64,000 bases of DNA from contig NZ_RFLW01000006.1 in assembly GCF_003719295.1 (NCBI RefSeq), positions 62,001 to 126,000 on the forward strand, read 5' to 3'. Of the stretch, positions 15,755 to 22,767 are shown in pieces; position 1 is the stretch's first letter; every line of letters starts with the position of its first letter. The notes under the pieces were generated by a model that saw nothing but the letters and a program-made list of their open reading frames with translations, was not told where the DNA came from and searched no databases. The position numbers and the translations under genes were made by a program. The stretch is from Haliea alexandrii (GTDB lineage Bacteria > Pseudomonadota > Gammaproteobacteria > Pseudomonadales > Halieaceae).

Positions 15755-16489
15755 TCAGGTGGATGGAGAGCACACCCAGATCCACCCTTCTTTCCGGGCG
15801 CGCTCTGGATCTGCCGGAGCGGGACAGGCCCCGCACAGGAAATCAAATCCCGCGAGAACACACACCGCAGCATCGAGCGCGTCAGCGCTGTTCAGTAGGG
15901 GTTCCGGATCCTCTGGCAGTTCCATTACGTTGCCCAGCGCAGTGAGAATTTCCTGACGCTCCGGAATGTGTTCGGGCTTTTTGTAGCCCGAGGCTTTGAA
16001 GCCACGCGCCACCAGCGTAGCCGCTGGGTAGACTTCGATGACACTGTGGCCTTTCACACCGTCGGGAGACCAGGCCATCGGCAACGGCGCACCGGTGGCT
16101 TTGCGCAGCGCTTCGAGAAATACCAAGGCAGCATGAGCGGTCCGGGCGATACGGTCCGCCCCGACATCGAGTGGCTGCTTGTTCAGTCGGCGCTTGACGT
16201 CGCGGTCTGTCTCCCGACGAAATAGCTGATCGGCCACCTCTGGGACGGGGCGGCCCGCTACATGTGCGCAGAGGGATGGCGCGAGCGGCGCTGGCCATCC
16301 CAAGGGTGCATCGACGCAAAGCAAGGTCGGCGTGCCTGATGCTAGCCATTGACACACCCGCTTCACATGCTCAGCATGACAGGTACCAGCCACCGCTGTT
16401 TCAACCTGGCAGCACCCATCGGCTATGCGCCCAAGGGCAAAGCCCATGCCCTTGGGATTGGTGGAACAATCGATGCCGATGATCTGCAT
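15755..16489 (-). CDS. DUF429 (RNase H-like) protein
   Basis: A 244-residue protein with the DUF429 pattern: MQIIGIDCSTNPKGMGFA at the N-terminus, CVDAPLGWP, the RETDRDV block, and IEVYPAATLVARG. The fold is RNase H-like with conserved Asp residues (D7, D80). Its activity is not established. It is convergent with the zeta gene and divergent from ardB. Confidence 0.75.
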   Translation of the reverse strand: MQIIGIDCSTNPKGMGFALGRIADGCCQVETAVAGTCHAEHVKRVCQWLASGTPTLLCVDAPLGWPAPLAPSLCAHVAGRPVPEVADQLFRRETDRDVKRRLNKQPLDVGADRIARTAHAALVFLEALRKATGAPLPMAWSPDGVKGHSVIEVYPAATLVARGFKASGYKKPEHIPERQEILTALGNVMELPEDPEPLLNSADALDAAVCVLAGFDFLCGACPAPADPERARKEGWIWVCSPST

Positions 16490-16600
16490 GTTGATAGTCT
16501 ACGATTGGAAGAGCCAGGGTGCTGAGTGTACGCGATGTCCAGCCCACGCCATTACCGGGTAGCGTATATCTGTCGATAACGCACGGCCTCGGTTACAAAC

Positions 16601-16731
16601 CTTCCATTGACAGCAAACCACCAGTACTCGATCTTGAAGCTACTTGATCGCTGCCCTCGGCAGCATTGAGTTGCGGTTCATCCGCATTACCCGTTGGGGC
16701 CTCGCCCCACGGGAGAAGGCTTCAGCGGATC
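16601..16731 (+). promoter_or_regulatory. Structured leader A upstream of ardB
   Basis: Starts CTTCCATTGACAGC (TTGACA at 16607) and contains GCTGCC/GGCAGC (16650-16664), ATCCGC (16680-16685) able to pair either with GCGG at 16673 or with GCGGAT at 16725, and an inner hairpin CCCGT...ACGGG (16690-16713). The same layout occurs at 18114-18248. The choice between the two CCGC pairings could act as a switch. It may be a known radC-type RNA motif or a single-strand promoter. Confidence 0.6.
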
Positions 16732-16755
16732 ATTCAACGTCAAGGAGATTGATCC

Positions 16756-17229
16756 ATGTCTGTACAGCAGAAGGTTGTTTTTTATACGACGAGGCCTACC
16801 CGGTTTGGGGAGATACACGAGGATCCGCCGATCATTCGCAGCATTGTCCGTGATGATCAGCGTCCCGGGTTTTTCCCCAAGTATGCAGGTCAGTACTTCC
16901 TGCAACTGGAAGCGATGATCTTCCAGACCATGGACCGACTGTGCCCCGACTATCACGGCGGCATGTGGGATATGTGGGAGCTGTCCAACGGCGGCTGCTA
17001 CCTCTCCCCTGCCCTGTCGGACAGTCACATCCAGGTGGTCTGTCAGGGCAACTGCTTCGAGGGTAGGCTGTCCACCGACGCCGCAGGTATCGTGGTCAGT
17101 CTGGTGGCCATCAACCATCTGGCGTGGTCCGTACCGGAGCCTGAGCATTTCAACAAGTTGTTCTATGCCCTGCGTGACTGGGCGCTGGAACACGCTGAAT
17201 GCCAGGACATCCTGCGCGCCATCGACTGA
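16756..17229 (+). CDS. ardB: Antirestriction protein ArdB/KlcA family
   Basis: Inhibits type I restriction of incoming DNA without mimicking DNA charge. The 157-residue protein shows the family blocks YFLQLEAMIFQTM, GGMWDMWELSNGGCYLSP and LSTDAAGIVVSLVAINHLAW. The start follows AAGGAG by 6 nt, and a GATCC just before it can pair with GGATC in leader A. First of the small anti-restriction/repair genes. Confidence 0.85.
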   Translation: MSVQQKVVFYTTRPTRFGEIHEDPPIIRSIVRDDQRPGFFPKYAGQYFLQLEAMIFQTMDRLCPDYHGGMWDMWELSNGGCYLSPALSDSHIQVVCQGNCFEGRLSTDAAGIVVSLVAINHLAWSVPEPEHFNKLFYALRDWALEHAECQDILRAID

Positions 17230-17342
17230 AGCCTCACCTGCCCCGGACTTCCGGGGCAGCTTTTCTCCCAAGACCCACAACGTTCAAGAATCGCGGGAAC
17301 ATCCGGCCGACAATCGGCCCGACGGTGCTAAACTTGCGGCCC

Positions 17343-18083
17343 ATGGCCCGTATCCTCCCCTTTTCACGCACTCGCCGCTGGCGGCTCTTGTCCTCCCGTA
17401 CCCTACTGACCCTGTTTGTGCTCGGCAGCGTCGGGCAGTACCTGATCGAAGGCAACGTCACCTGGGTCACCCAGTCGCTGCGCTGGATCGATCAAACTAT
17501 TCGCCACCAGACCGCCACCATTGATCTGCCCAGTGGCGACCTGGTGCAATCGGCCCGGGCCTCACTGGATAGCGCACTGGCCAGTACCCGTGACAGCCTG
17601 TCGGACCTCCAAGCCAATGCAGCCGGTATCGTCGATCAGACGATCAGTACGCCCAGCGAATCTGCACCGCAGTATGACCTGTCTGGCAAAGTGGTCCGTA
17701 TCGCCGATGGCGATACGCTCACCCTGCTCGATGCGAGTAACACCCAGCACAAGATCCGGCTGCATGGCATCGATACCCCGGAACGGGGCCAACCCTACGG
17801 CAACGCTGCCAGGGAAGCACTGGAAGCTCATGTCGCCGGCCAGCGCATCGGCGTTGTTATCCAGGATACTGACCGCTATGGAAGAACGGTGGGTACCGTC
17901 TATCGCAATGGCCAGAACATCAACCTCGCCCTGGTGCGCGATGGCTGGGCCTGGTGGTACGAACGCTACGCACGCAACGATCATCAACTGGCGCAGGCAC
18001 AACGCGAGGCGAAAGCGGCCCGCCGTGGCCTGTGGCAGGACAGCAACCCCATCCCGCCCTGGGAGTGGCGGCGCCTTCGCTGA
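17343..18083 (+). CDS. Membrane-anchored thermonuclease-family protein
   Basis: Staphylococcal-nuclease fold preceded by an N-terminal membrane segment (about residues 17-35) and a linker to about residue 110. Catalytic positions are retained: D122 and D124 (ADGDTLTL), R139 and E147 (RLHGIDTPERG), R181 (DRYGRTVG). The start at 17343 gives a short basic N-terminus before the hydrophobic helix. The long frame upstream overlaps ardB and is not used. The nuclease domain probably faces the periplasm, where it may act on DNA during transfer or entry (inferred). Confidence 0.82.
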   Translation: MARILPFSRTRRWRLLSSRTLLTLFVLGSVGQYLIEGNVTWVTQSLRWIDQTIRHQTATIDLPSGDLVQSARASLDSALASTRDSLSDLQANAAGIVDQTISTPSESAPQYDLSGKVVRIADGDTLTLLDASNTQHKIRLHGIDTPERGQPYGNAAREALEAHVAGQRIGVVIQDTDRYGRTVGTVYRNGQNINLALVRDGWAWWYERYARNDHQLAQAQREAKAARRGLWQDSNPIPPWEWRRLR

Positions 18084-18113
18084 TCACACGCGCCCTGACC
18101 CTCTGTAAGAACC

Positions 18114-18248
18114 CTTCCATTGACAGCTTTTCCCACTTCCCTGAAGGTTAATGTCACTTAGTCGCTGCTCACAGCAGCATTAAGTCGCGGAGTTTTCCGC
18201 ATCTCCCGTTGGGGCATCGCGCCCTACGGGACGAGGCTCTGGCGGATC
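18114..18248 (+). promoter_or_regulatory. Structured leader B upstream of a 66-codon gene
   Basis: Begins CTTCCATTGACAGC as in leader A and carries GCTGC...GCAGC, GCGGA(18187)...TCCGC(18196), CCCGT...ACGGG (about 18205-18230) and GCGGATC (18242-18248). TCCGC can pair with either GCGGA or GCGGA further on, so two folds compete. Loop sequences differ from leader A while pairing is kept, which is evidence for RNA or single-strand DNA structure. Confidence 0.6.
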
Positions 18249-18272
18249 TTTTACCTGACAGGAGATGGATCC

Positions 18273-18473
18273 ATGGCAAAGCATTTGAACGTGTACGTTG
18301 TCGAGGAGTTTGAGGCTGGCGGTGAGCAGCGCAAGAACTACACCCAGGTGGGGAAGCTGTTTCCCCACAGTAAGGGTGAGGGCTTCAATTTGCTCATCCA
18401 GCCCGGAATTGCGATCAGCGGTGAGCTGGTAGCGTTCCCTCCCAAACCCAAAGACGATAACCCGGACGCCTAG
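18273..18473 (+). CDS. Small conserved mobile-element protein, 66 residues
   Basis: Begins MAKHLNVYVVEEFEAGGEQR, with GGAGATG 8 nt upstream. The pattern KNYTQVGKLFPHSKGEGF...PPKP resembles a widespread small plasmid/phage protein with a 'W/Y-x-x-(I/V)G-x-x-FPH-x-x-G-x-GF' core of unknown role. It lies between leader B and a terminator-like hairpin, ahead of radC. Confidence 0.65.
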   Translation: MAKHLNVYVVEEFEAGGEQRKNYTQVGKLFPHSKGEGFNLLIQPGIAISGELVAFPPKPKDDNPDA

Positions 18474-18483
18474 TCCAGAGCCT

Positions 18484-18521
18484 GCAAAGGTCACCCGCGC
18501 GAGCTGGTGGCCTTTGCTTTA
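18484..18521 (+). terminator. Terminator-like hairpin after the 66-codon gene
   Basis: GCAAAGG (18484-18490) pairs with CCTTTGC (18511-18517), with an inner ACC/GGT pair, followed by a short TTT. A weak intrinsic terminator or attenuator ahead of the radC leader. Confidence 0.5.
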
Positions 18522-18529
18522 ACAATAAC

Positions 18530-18585
18530 GCCGCAAGGCATCCTCCCAACGGGATACGTCCCGTTGGGCGCATCTCGGGAGGTAT
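18530..18585 (+). promoter_or_regulatory. radC leader hairpin
   Basis: CCCAACGGG (18545-18553) pairs perfectly with CCCGTTGGG (18560-18568). CCTCCC (18542) can instead pair with GGGAGG (18577-18582). The CCCGTTGGG block is shared with leaders A and B. A structured leader upstream of radC genes (the 'radC motif') has been described in proteobacteria; identity here is inferred. Confidence 0.5.
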
Positions 18586-18602
18586 TTTCAAGGTGCGACA
18601 AA

Positions 18603-19061
18603 ATGGAGACTTTGCAATATGCCTCGAAAGAGGCAGTGATTGAGGCCGCGATCGGCTTTTTGGAGGAAGCTGGACGGAGCTATGGTGAAACGCTCAGTAG
18701 CCCCCATAAGACCCGGGAATTTCTGCGCTTGCGGATCGGCGCTGAGGAACGCGAGGTGTTTACGGTGATCTACCTCAACAATCAACATCAGATCATCGCC
18801 GTGGAAGATCTCTTTCACGGCACCCTGGATGGGGCAGCGGTTTACCCGAGGGAAGTAGCGAAGCTGGCTCTGCAGCACAATGCCGCTGCGGTCATCTTCG
18901 GGCACAACCACCCCAGTGGTGTTACCGAGCCCAGCGCCGCAGATCGCCGGATCACCGAGCGCTTGTGTTCTGGGCTCGGGCTGCTGGATATACGGGTTCT
19001 AGATCACCTCATCGTGTCAGAAAAAGGCAGCTACTCTTTCGCTGAGAATGGCTTGATCTGA
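18603..19061 (+). CDS. radC: RadC-like JAB/MPN-domain protein
   Basis: A 152-residue form of RadC common on mobile elements, containing the metal-binding JAMM motif in IFGHNHPSGVTEPSAAD (residues about 99-115). The role in recombination or repair remains unsettled for the family. The start is set at 18603 (METLQYASKEAV). The frame upstream is open but lies within the hairpin leader. An intrinsic terminator follows. Confidence 0.9.
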   Translation: METLQYASKEAVIEAAIGFLEEAGRSYGETLSSPHKTREFLRLRIGAEEREVFTVIYLNNQHQIIAVEDLFHGTLDGAAVYPREVAKLALQHNAAAVIFGHNHPSGVTEPSAADRRITERLCSGLGLLDIRVLDHLIVSEKGSYSFAENGLI

Positions 19062-19089
19062 CAGCACCCGCCAGGGCATCACCTTTACA

Positions 19090-19115
19090 GGGAATCCAGC
19101 TGGATTCCCTTTTTT
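19090..19115 (+). terminator. Intrinsic terminator after radC
   Basis: Perfect 20-bp palindrome GGGAATCCAGCTGGATTCCC (19090-19109) followed by six T (to 19115). Confidence 0.85.
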
Positions 19116-19229
19116 CTACCAACATTCCAATTACTAAGATTTGCATTAGAAATGTCACAAGAGACGCACAGAAGACCCTTGGTTTACAGGGCGCTTAGGC
19201 AAGCTGGCGTGACACTACTGGCGAGAAGG

Positions 19230-19544
19230 TTAGTAGGTGTTAAAGCAGTGTTGGCAGTTGGTGCATTGGTACTTAGGCATTGACTGAGCGTCGTTATCTG
19301 ACAAATGAATCGCCTCTTTCTTTGTACCTTTGCCAAGCAAATACCCAAGACCACCACCAATGAGTGCGCCAGCGACCATCCCCGGTGGCCCACCAACCAT
19401 GCCGATAGTCGCTCCTGCACCTGAGAGCACATTCGCGGCCATTAAACCTCCTATGGCTGCAGTGCCCGGGCCTATCGAGCCGGCTTTGTTCACTCTTATC
19501 AGATTCTCGCCTACCTTGTCCGACTGACACTCAGGACATCGCAA
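19230..19544 (-). CDS. Split zinc-ribbon protein with glycine-zipper membrane hairpin
   Basis: From a TTG at 19544 (start uncertain) the product is about 104 residues. It has an N-terminal pair RCPECQSDK, two glycine-rich hydrophobic stretches (GTAAIGGLMAANVLSGAG and MVAGALIGGGLGYLLGKG), and a C-terminal pair YQCTNCQHCF. The two Cys pairs would close one zinc ribbon with a membrane hairpin in between. It lies about 80 bp downstream of the XRE-dynamin gene in the same direction, suggesting one operon. Confidence 0.6.
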   Translation of the reverse strand: MRCPECQSDKVGENLIRVNKAGSIGPGTAAIGGLMAANVLSGAGATIGMVGGPPGMVAGALIGGGLGYLLGKGTKKEAIHLSDNDAQSMPKYQCTNCQHCFNTY

Positions 19545-19621
19545 AACGTTCTGATCTCGGCCCTGCAGTGGTGTTTCCAACGAGCGCTTCAAGCCCAAAT
19601 ATGACTTTCTTTCTCGCTCCA

Positions 19622-21844
19622 CTAGGCCTGAGCCCAGGGAGCTCCGAGAAAAAAAGCCAGATCCCTCCGGTACTGATCGACACTGGCAGCGAGATCCGCC
19701 CGTGACTGCACCGGGTTTTCGACGAGTTTCTGCAACTCCGCGATATAGGCGTGGTAGCCATCCTTCAGGCCCTGGCAACCGTCTCTGACCGACGAATCGA
19801 GATTATCGAACGCAGTGTCGACACTGCCCAGGAGCTTTTCCGTCACCTGCTGCTCCTCGAAAACCTTGAGCAACTGCTTCGAAAGTCGTCGCTGCCAGGA
19901 ATCACCGAATAACCGTTTCCCCAGCAATACCACGCCAGCAGCCAGAGCGGCGGTGACGACGACGGGCCCACCAATCGTCGCGACACCGGAAATGATGCCC
20001 GCAGTACCCCCACTCCAGGCGAAACCTACACCCATGGATGACAATATGCCCACCGCCTGAGCGACAACTGCATAGCCCCCCAATGCGCCCATGGTGGACG
20101 CGTAGATGCCCAATCCAGCCGCCATACCGGCACCGATCATTCCACCGGTAAAATACCCTTTGGCATCGAATGGTATGCTAACCGAGTCCTTGTCGAGCTC
20201 GACCTTGTTCATGACTGCTGAGCATTGCTCCAGCCTTTCCGAGATCGAAGCCTCCACCTTCGTCCCATGTAGTTTGAAGGCCTGCTCAACGGCAGTCTGT
20301 ATACGATCCGTTACTAGGCTGGCGGCGTACTCCTGGGCTTCTTTCTTGTCCTTGTATTTGTCCTTTATAAGCGCTTCCAGTTTTGGCTGCTCCAATATGC
20401 TCTGCATATTCTCTTGGGATTCCTTGAGCGCGTTGTTGCGAGCTTCGGCAACCACCGCCAGAAGCTCTGTTCGGGTTTCCTCAATTTCCTCGAAGCGCTT
20501 GGCGATCGCCACGGGTTCAAGCGCAAGCCTGCTATCCTCGAGCAGTTGTTCGTACTTGATAATCTGGTTTTCCGCCGCGCCGAGGTAGCTCTGGAGTGAT
20601 TCGCTGCCTTCTTCCTTGAGTCTATCCACCAGCCCATCAGCCGAGGACTTAACCGTATCCGCGATACCTGACTGCAGGTAATGACACAGATCACCAATCA
20701 GTGGATCACTGCGCTCAGGCGTAGAACTCCAGAAACTGTACCACCGCGCCTTCAACGTGGTTTCGGTGATGCCTTTCCCGGATTTGGAACCGCGCTCTTC
20801 CAGGGCCCCTGAACCATCCGGTGTTTCAAAGTGGCTGAATACACGCCGAGCAGCCTTTTCGATCATGCCCTGCAGATCTTTCTCCGAGATATGCGGCGCC
20901 GCCTGGCTGGTCACAATGAAGAGATTTCCGAGGGGCGGTAACTTGTCATTTGCCGCCTCAGGCATGTTCAAGGTTTTAAAAACCGATCTCAGCGACACCA
21001 TGTCGGTGTGATCCATGCAACCCGTAATCGGGGACATATACACCAGGACATCGAGCATCTGCAGCATGGACAATGCTTTCGCGGTGTCGCTCTGTTCCTC
21101 CCGCTCAGCGTCGGTATTCGCGAATCCAGGAGAGTCCACGATGTTACAGGCATTCAAGATGTCCGACTCAACATAGACCACGCAGCTATAGGCTTCTGTC
21201 GCGCTGCTATCGAAGTGGTCGTGGACGATTTCTGAGGAAAGGAGCTCAATCCCGCCTGATGCATAAAAGCGCTTCGGGTCCGTACAAAAGGCCTCATCGT
21301 TCAACTTAGCGATGGCCACCAACTCCTTGAAGATGAGGACATCCTCGTTTTGCCATTGAGGTTTGTCGGCGATGTGGCGGAGGATTGTCACTGCGCTGGT
21401 GGTGGGTTGCAGCTGAGCTGGGAGGGCGGTGCTACCGAGCAGAGTATTGATGAAGTGGCTTTTCCCAGCATCAGAACGGCCCATTACACCAAGATTAGGC
21501 TTTTGTCGTGCCAGAGACATGGAGAGGCGTGTCATCGCCACGAGGTTAGCAGTCGCCTCATTGCCCGTTTCATAATCCGCCAGATAGGAATCCAGTAAGC
21601 CCAATCGAGCGAAGAGCGCCTGATAGGGGTTGTGAATCTCCGGCCGTCTGCACTCTACTTCGGGCTCAAGAACCCGATCCATGTCGGTACCGAGGATTCT
21701 GCAGAGCTTCATCAGGACACGCGGCGATGCATACTCGGGATCCTGTTCAATCCGCTGATATACGCTGGTCGAGACCCCGACCATGCTCGCCAGTTCCTCC
21801 TGGGTTTTCTCCGCCTCGATTCTTAATCGTTTCAGTATGCTCAC
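19622..21844 (-). CDS. XRE helix-turn-helix fused to dynamin-like GTPase
   Basis: A 740-residue protein. Residues 1-60 are an XRE DNA-binding domain (KTQEELASMVGVSTSVYQRI). The GTPase follows with P-loop GRSDAGKS (122-129), switch I Thr148/149 (QPTTS) and DSPG (237-240). A long helical region with coiled-coil character (about 440-570) precedes a strongly hydrophobic, glycine-rich segment (about 575-660) and a helical tail. This is the layout of bacterial dynamin-like membrane GTPases, with an added DNA-binding head. The GTG at 21844 is chosen because AAGGGGG lies just upstream; an ATG at 21859 is the alternative. Confidence 0.8.
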   Translation of the reverse strand: MSILKRLRIEAEKTQEELASMVGVSTSVYQRIEQDPEYASPRVLMKLCRILGTDMDRVLEPEVECRRPEIHNPYQALFARLGLLDSYLADYETGNEATANLVAMTRLSMSLARQKPNLGVMGRSDAGKSHFINTLLGSTALPAQLQPTTSAVTILRHIADKPQWQNEDVLIFKELVAIAKLNDEAFCTDPKRFYASGGIELLSSEIVHDHFDSSATEAYSCVVYVESDILNACNIVDSPGFANTDAEREEQSDTAKALSMLQMLDVLVYMSPITGCMDHTDMVSLRSVFKTLNMPEAANDKLPPLGNLFIVTSQAAPHISEKDLQGMIEKAARRVFSHFETPDGSGALEERGSKSGKGITETTLKARWYSFWSSTPERSDPLIGDLCHYLQSGIADTVKSSADGLVDRLKEEGSESLQSYLGAAENQIIKYEQLLEDSRLALEPVAIAKRFEEIEETRTELLAVVAEARNNALKESQENMQSILEQPKLEALIKDKYKDKKEAQEYAASLVTDRIQTAVEQAFKLHGTKVEASISERLEQCSAVMNKVELDKDSVSIPFDAKGYFTGGMIGAGMAAGLGIYASTMGALGGYAVVAQAVGILSSMGVGFAWSGGTAGIISGVATIGGPVVVTAALAAGVVLLGKRLFGDSWQRRLSKQLLKVFEEQQVTEKLLGSVDTAFDNLDSSVRDGCQGLKDGYHAYIAELQKLVENPVQSRADLAASVDQYRRDLAFFLGAPWAQA

Positions 21845-22091
21845 ACCGCCCCCTTCCATAGTGGTTGTCGTTATCACTTTGTTGCACTTTAGTACCCATA
21901 TATGATATTTACAATCGCAATTAAATATATTTGTTGCGAAAGTTTTGTCATATCTAGGCTTCCGGGCCGAGCGTGAGTTGCCAACTGACATTGCCTACCA
22001 TTACCGCGGCACGCGACTGACGGCCAGATGGCGGCTACTTGCTGCAATTAGTATGAACTATTATGATTTGTTAAACAGCGGAGGCTCTGCC

Positions 22092-22358
22092 ATGTCCAGA
22101 TTGACCATTTCGATGCCCGATCAGATGAATGAATGGGTTGAAGCTCAGATCAGTGCCGGTCGCTACGGCAATGTGAGCGAATACTTCCGCGATCTCGTCC
22201 GGCGCGACCAGGAGCGCCGGGAAAACGCGATCAGAGAGCTGCGCACCATTCTCGACCGCGCGGAGCAGAGCGGCGTCAGCGAACGTTCATTGCCCGAAGT
22301 ACTGGAAGCGGCACGCCAGGAAGCGCGGCAGAAGGGCTTGTTGCTTGGCGCAGATTGA
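22092..22358 (+). CDS. parD: ParD-type antitoxin
   Basis: An 88-residue ribbon-helix-helix antitoxin: MSRLTISMPDQMNEWVEAQI followed by SEYFRDLVRRDQERR, typical of the ParD/CC2985 group. GGAGG precedes the ATG at 22092; a longer upstream frame is not used. It overlaps parE by 14 nt. Confidence 0.92.
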   Translation: MSRLTISMPDQMNEWVEAQISAGRYGNVSEYFRDLVRRDQERRENAIRELRTILDRAEQSGVSERSLPEVLEAARQEARQKGLLLGAD

Positions 22359-22638
22359 ACTCACAAGGGACGCCGAACGCGACCTGATCGACATTTATCT
22401 CTATGGCATTGAGCAATTCGGCCAGGCACAGGCCGAGCGCTACGCCATCGCACTGAATGCGCGCATCGACTTTATTGCTGAGAACCCGAGCATGGGGAGT
22501 GACTACAGTACTGTGCGCGAAGGCCTTCGCCGTTACGAACACGTCTCCCATGCCGTTTACTATCGTCCAACGCCCGACGGAATCTTGGTGTTGCGCGTTT
22601 TGCACGGGGCAATGGACCCCGGCCGCCATATTACCTGA
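22345..22638 (+). CDS. parE: ParE-type toxin
   Basis: A 97-residue ParE/RelE-fold toxin, likely a gyrase poison: IELTRDAERDLIDIYLYGI at the N-terminus, HAVYYRPTPDGILVLRVLHG near the C-terminus. The start is a TTG at 22345 inside parD, giving translational coupling. It supports plasmid or ICE maintenance with ParD. Confidence 0.9.
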   Translation: MAQIELTRDAERDLIDIYLYGIEQFGQAQAERYAIALNARIDFIAENPSMGSDYSTVREGLRRYEHVSHAVYYRPTPDGILVLRVLHGAMDPGRHIT

Positions 22639-22722
22639 CCATGTTCGCGACTTGGTCATGTTCATCGGATGCAGCCAGGTTCAATGCTGTAACCATTGCT
22701 GCGCAGCTAGCACTTAGAAAGT

Positions 22723-22746
22723 GAAAAAAGCCGCCCGAAGGCGGCC
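22723..22746 (-). terminator. Intrinsic terminator for the ParB-like gene
   Basis: On the minus strand GCCGCC-TTCG-GGCGGC is followed by TTTTTT, 22 bp beyond the stop of the ParB-like gene. Confidence 0.85.
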
Positions 22747-22767
22747 AAGGTGCGAGCTGCTCAGCGC

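Noticed and set aside
17199..17342. Long N-terminal extension of the nuclease-family protein
   Set aside because: It overlaps ardB and gives no recognisable sequence; the ATG at 17343 yields a normal membrane anchor.
18507..18602. N-terminal extension of RadC
   Set aside because: The in-frame stretch lies in the hairpin leader and is not part of known short RadC proteins.
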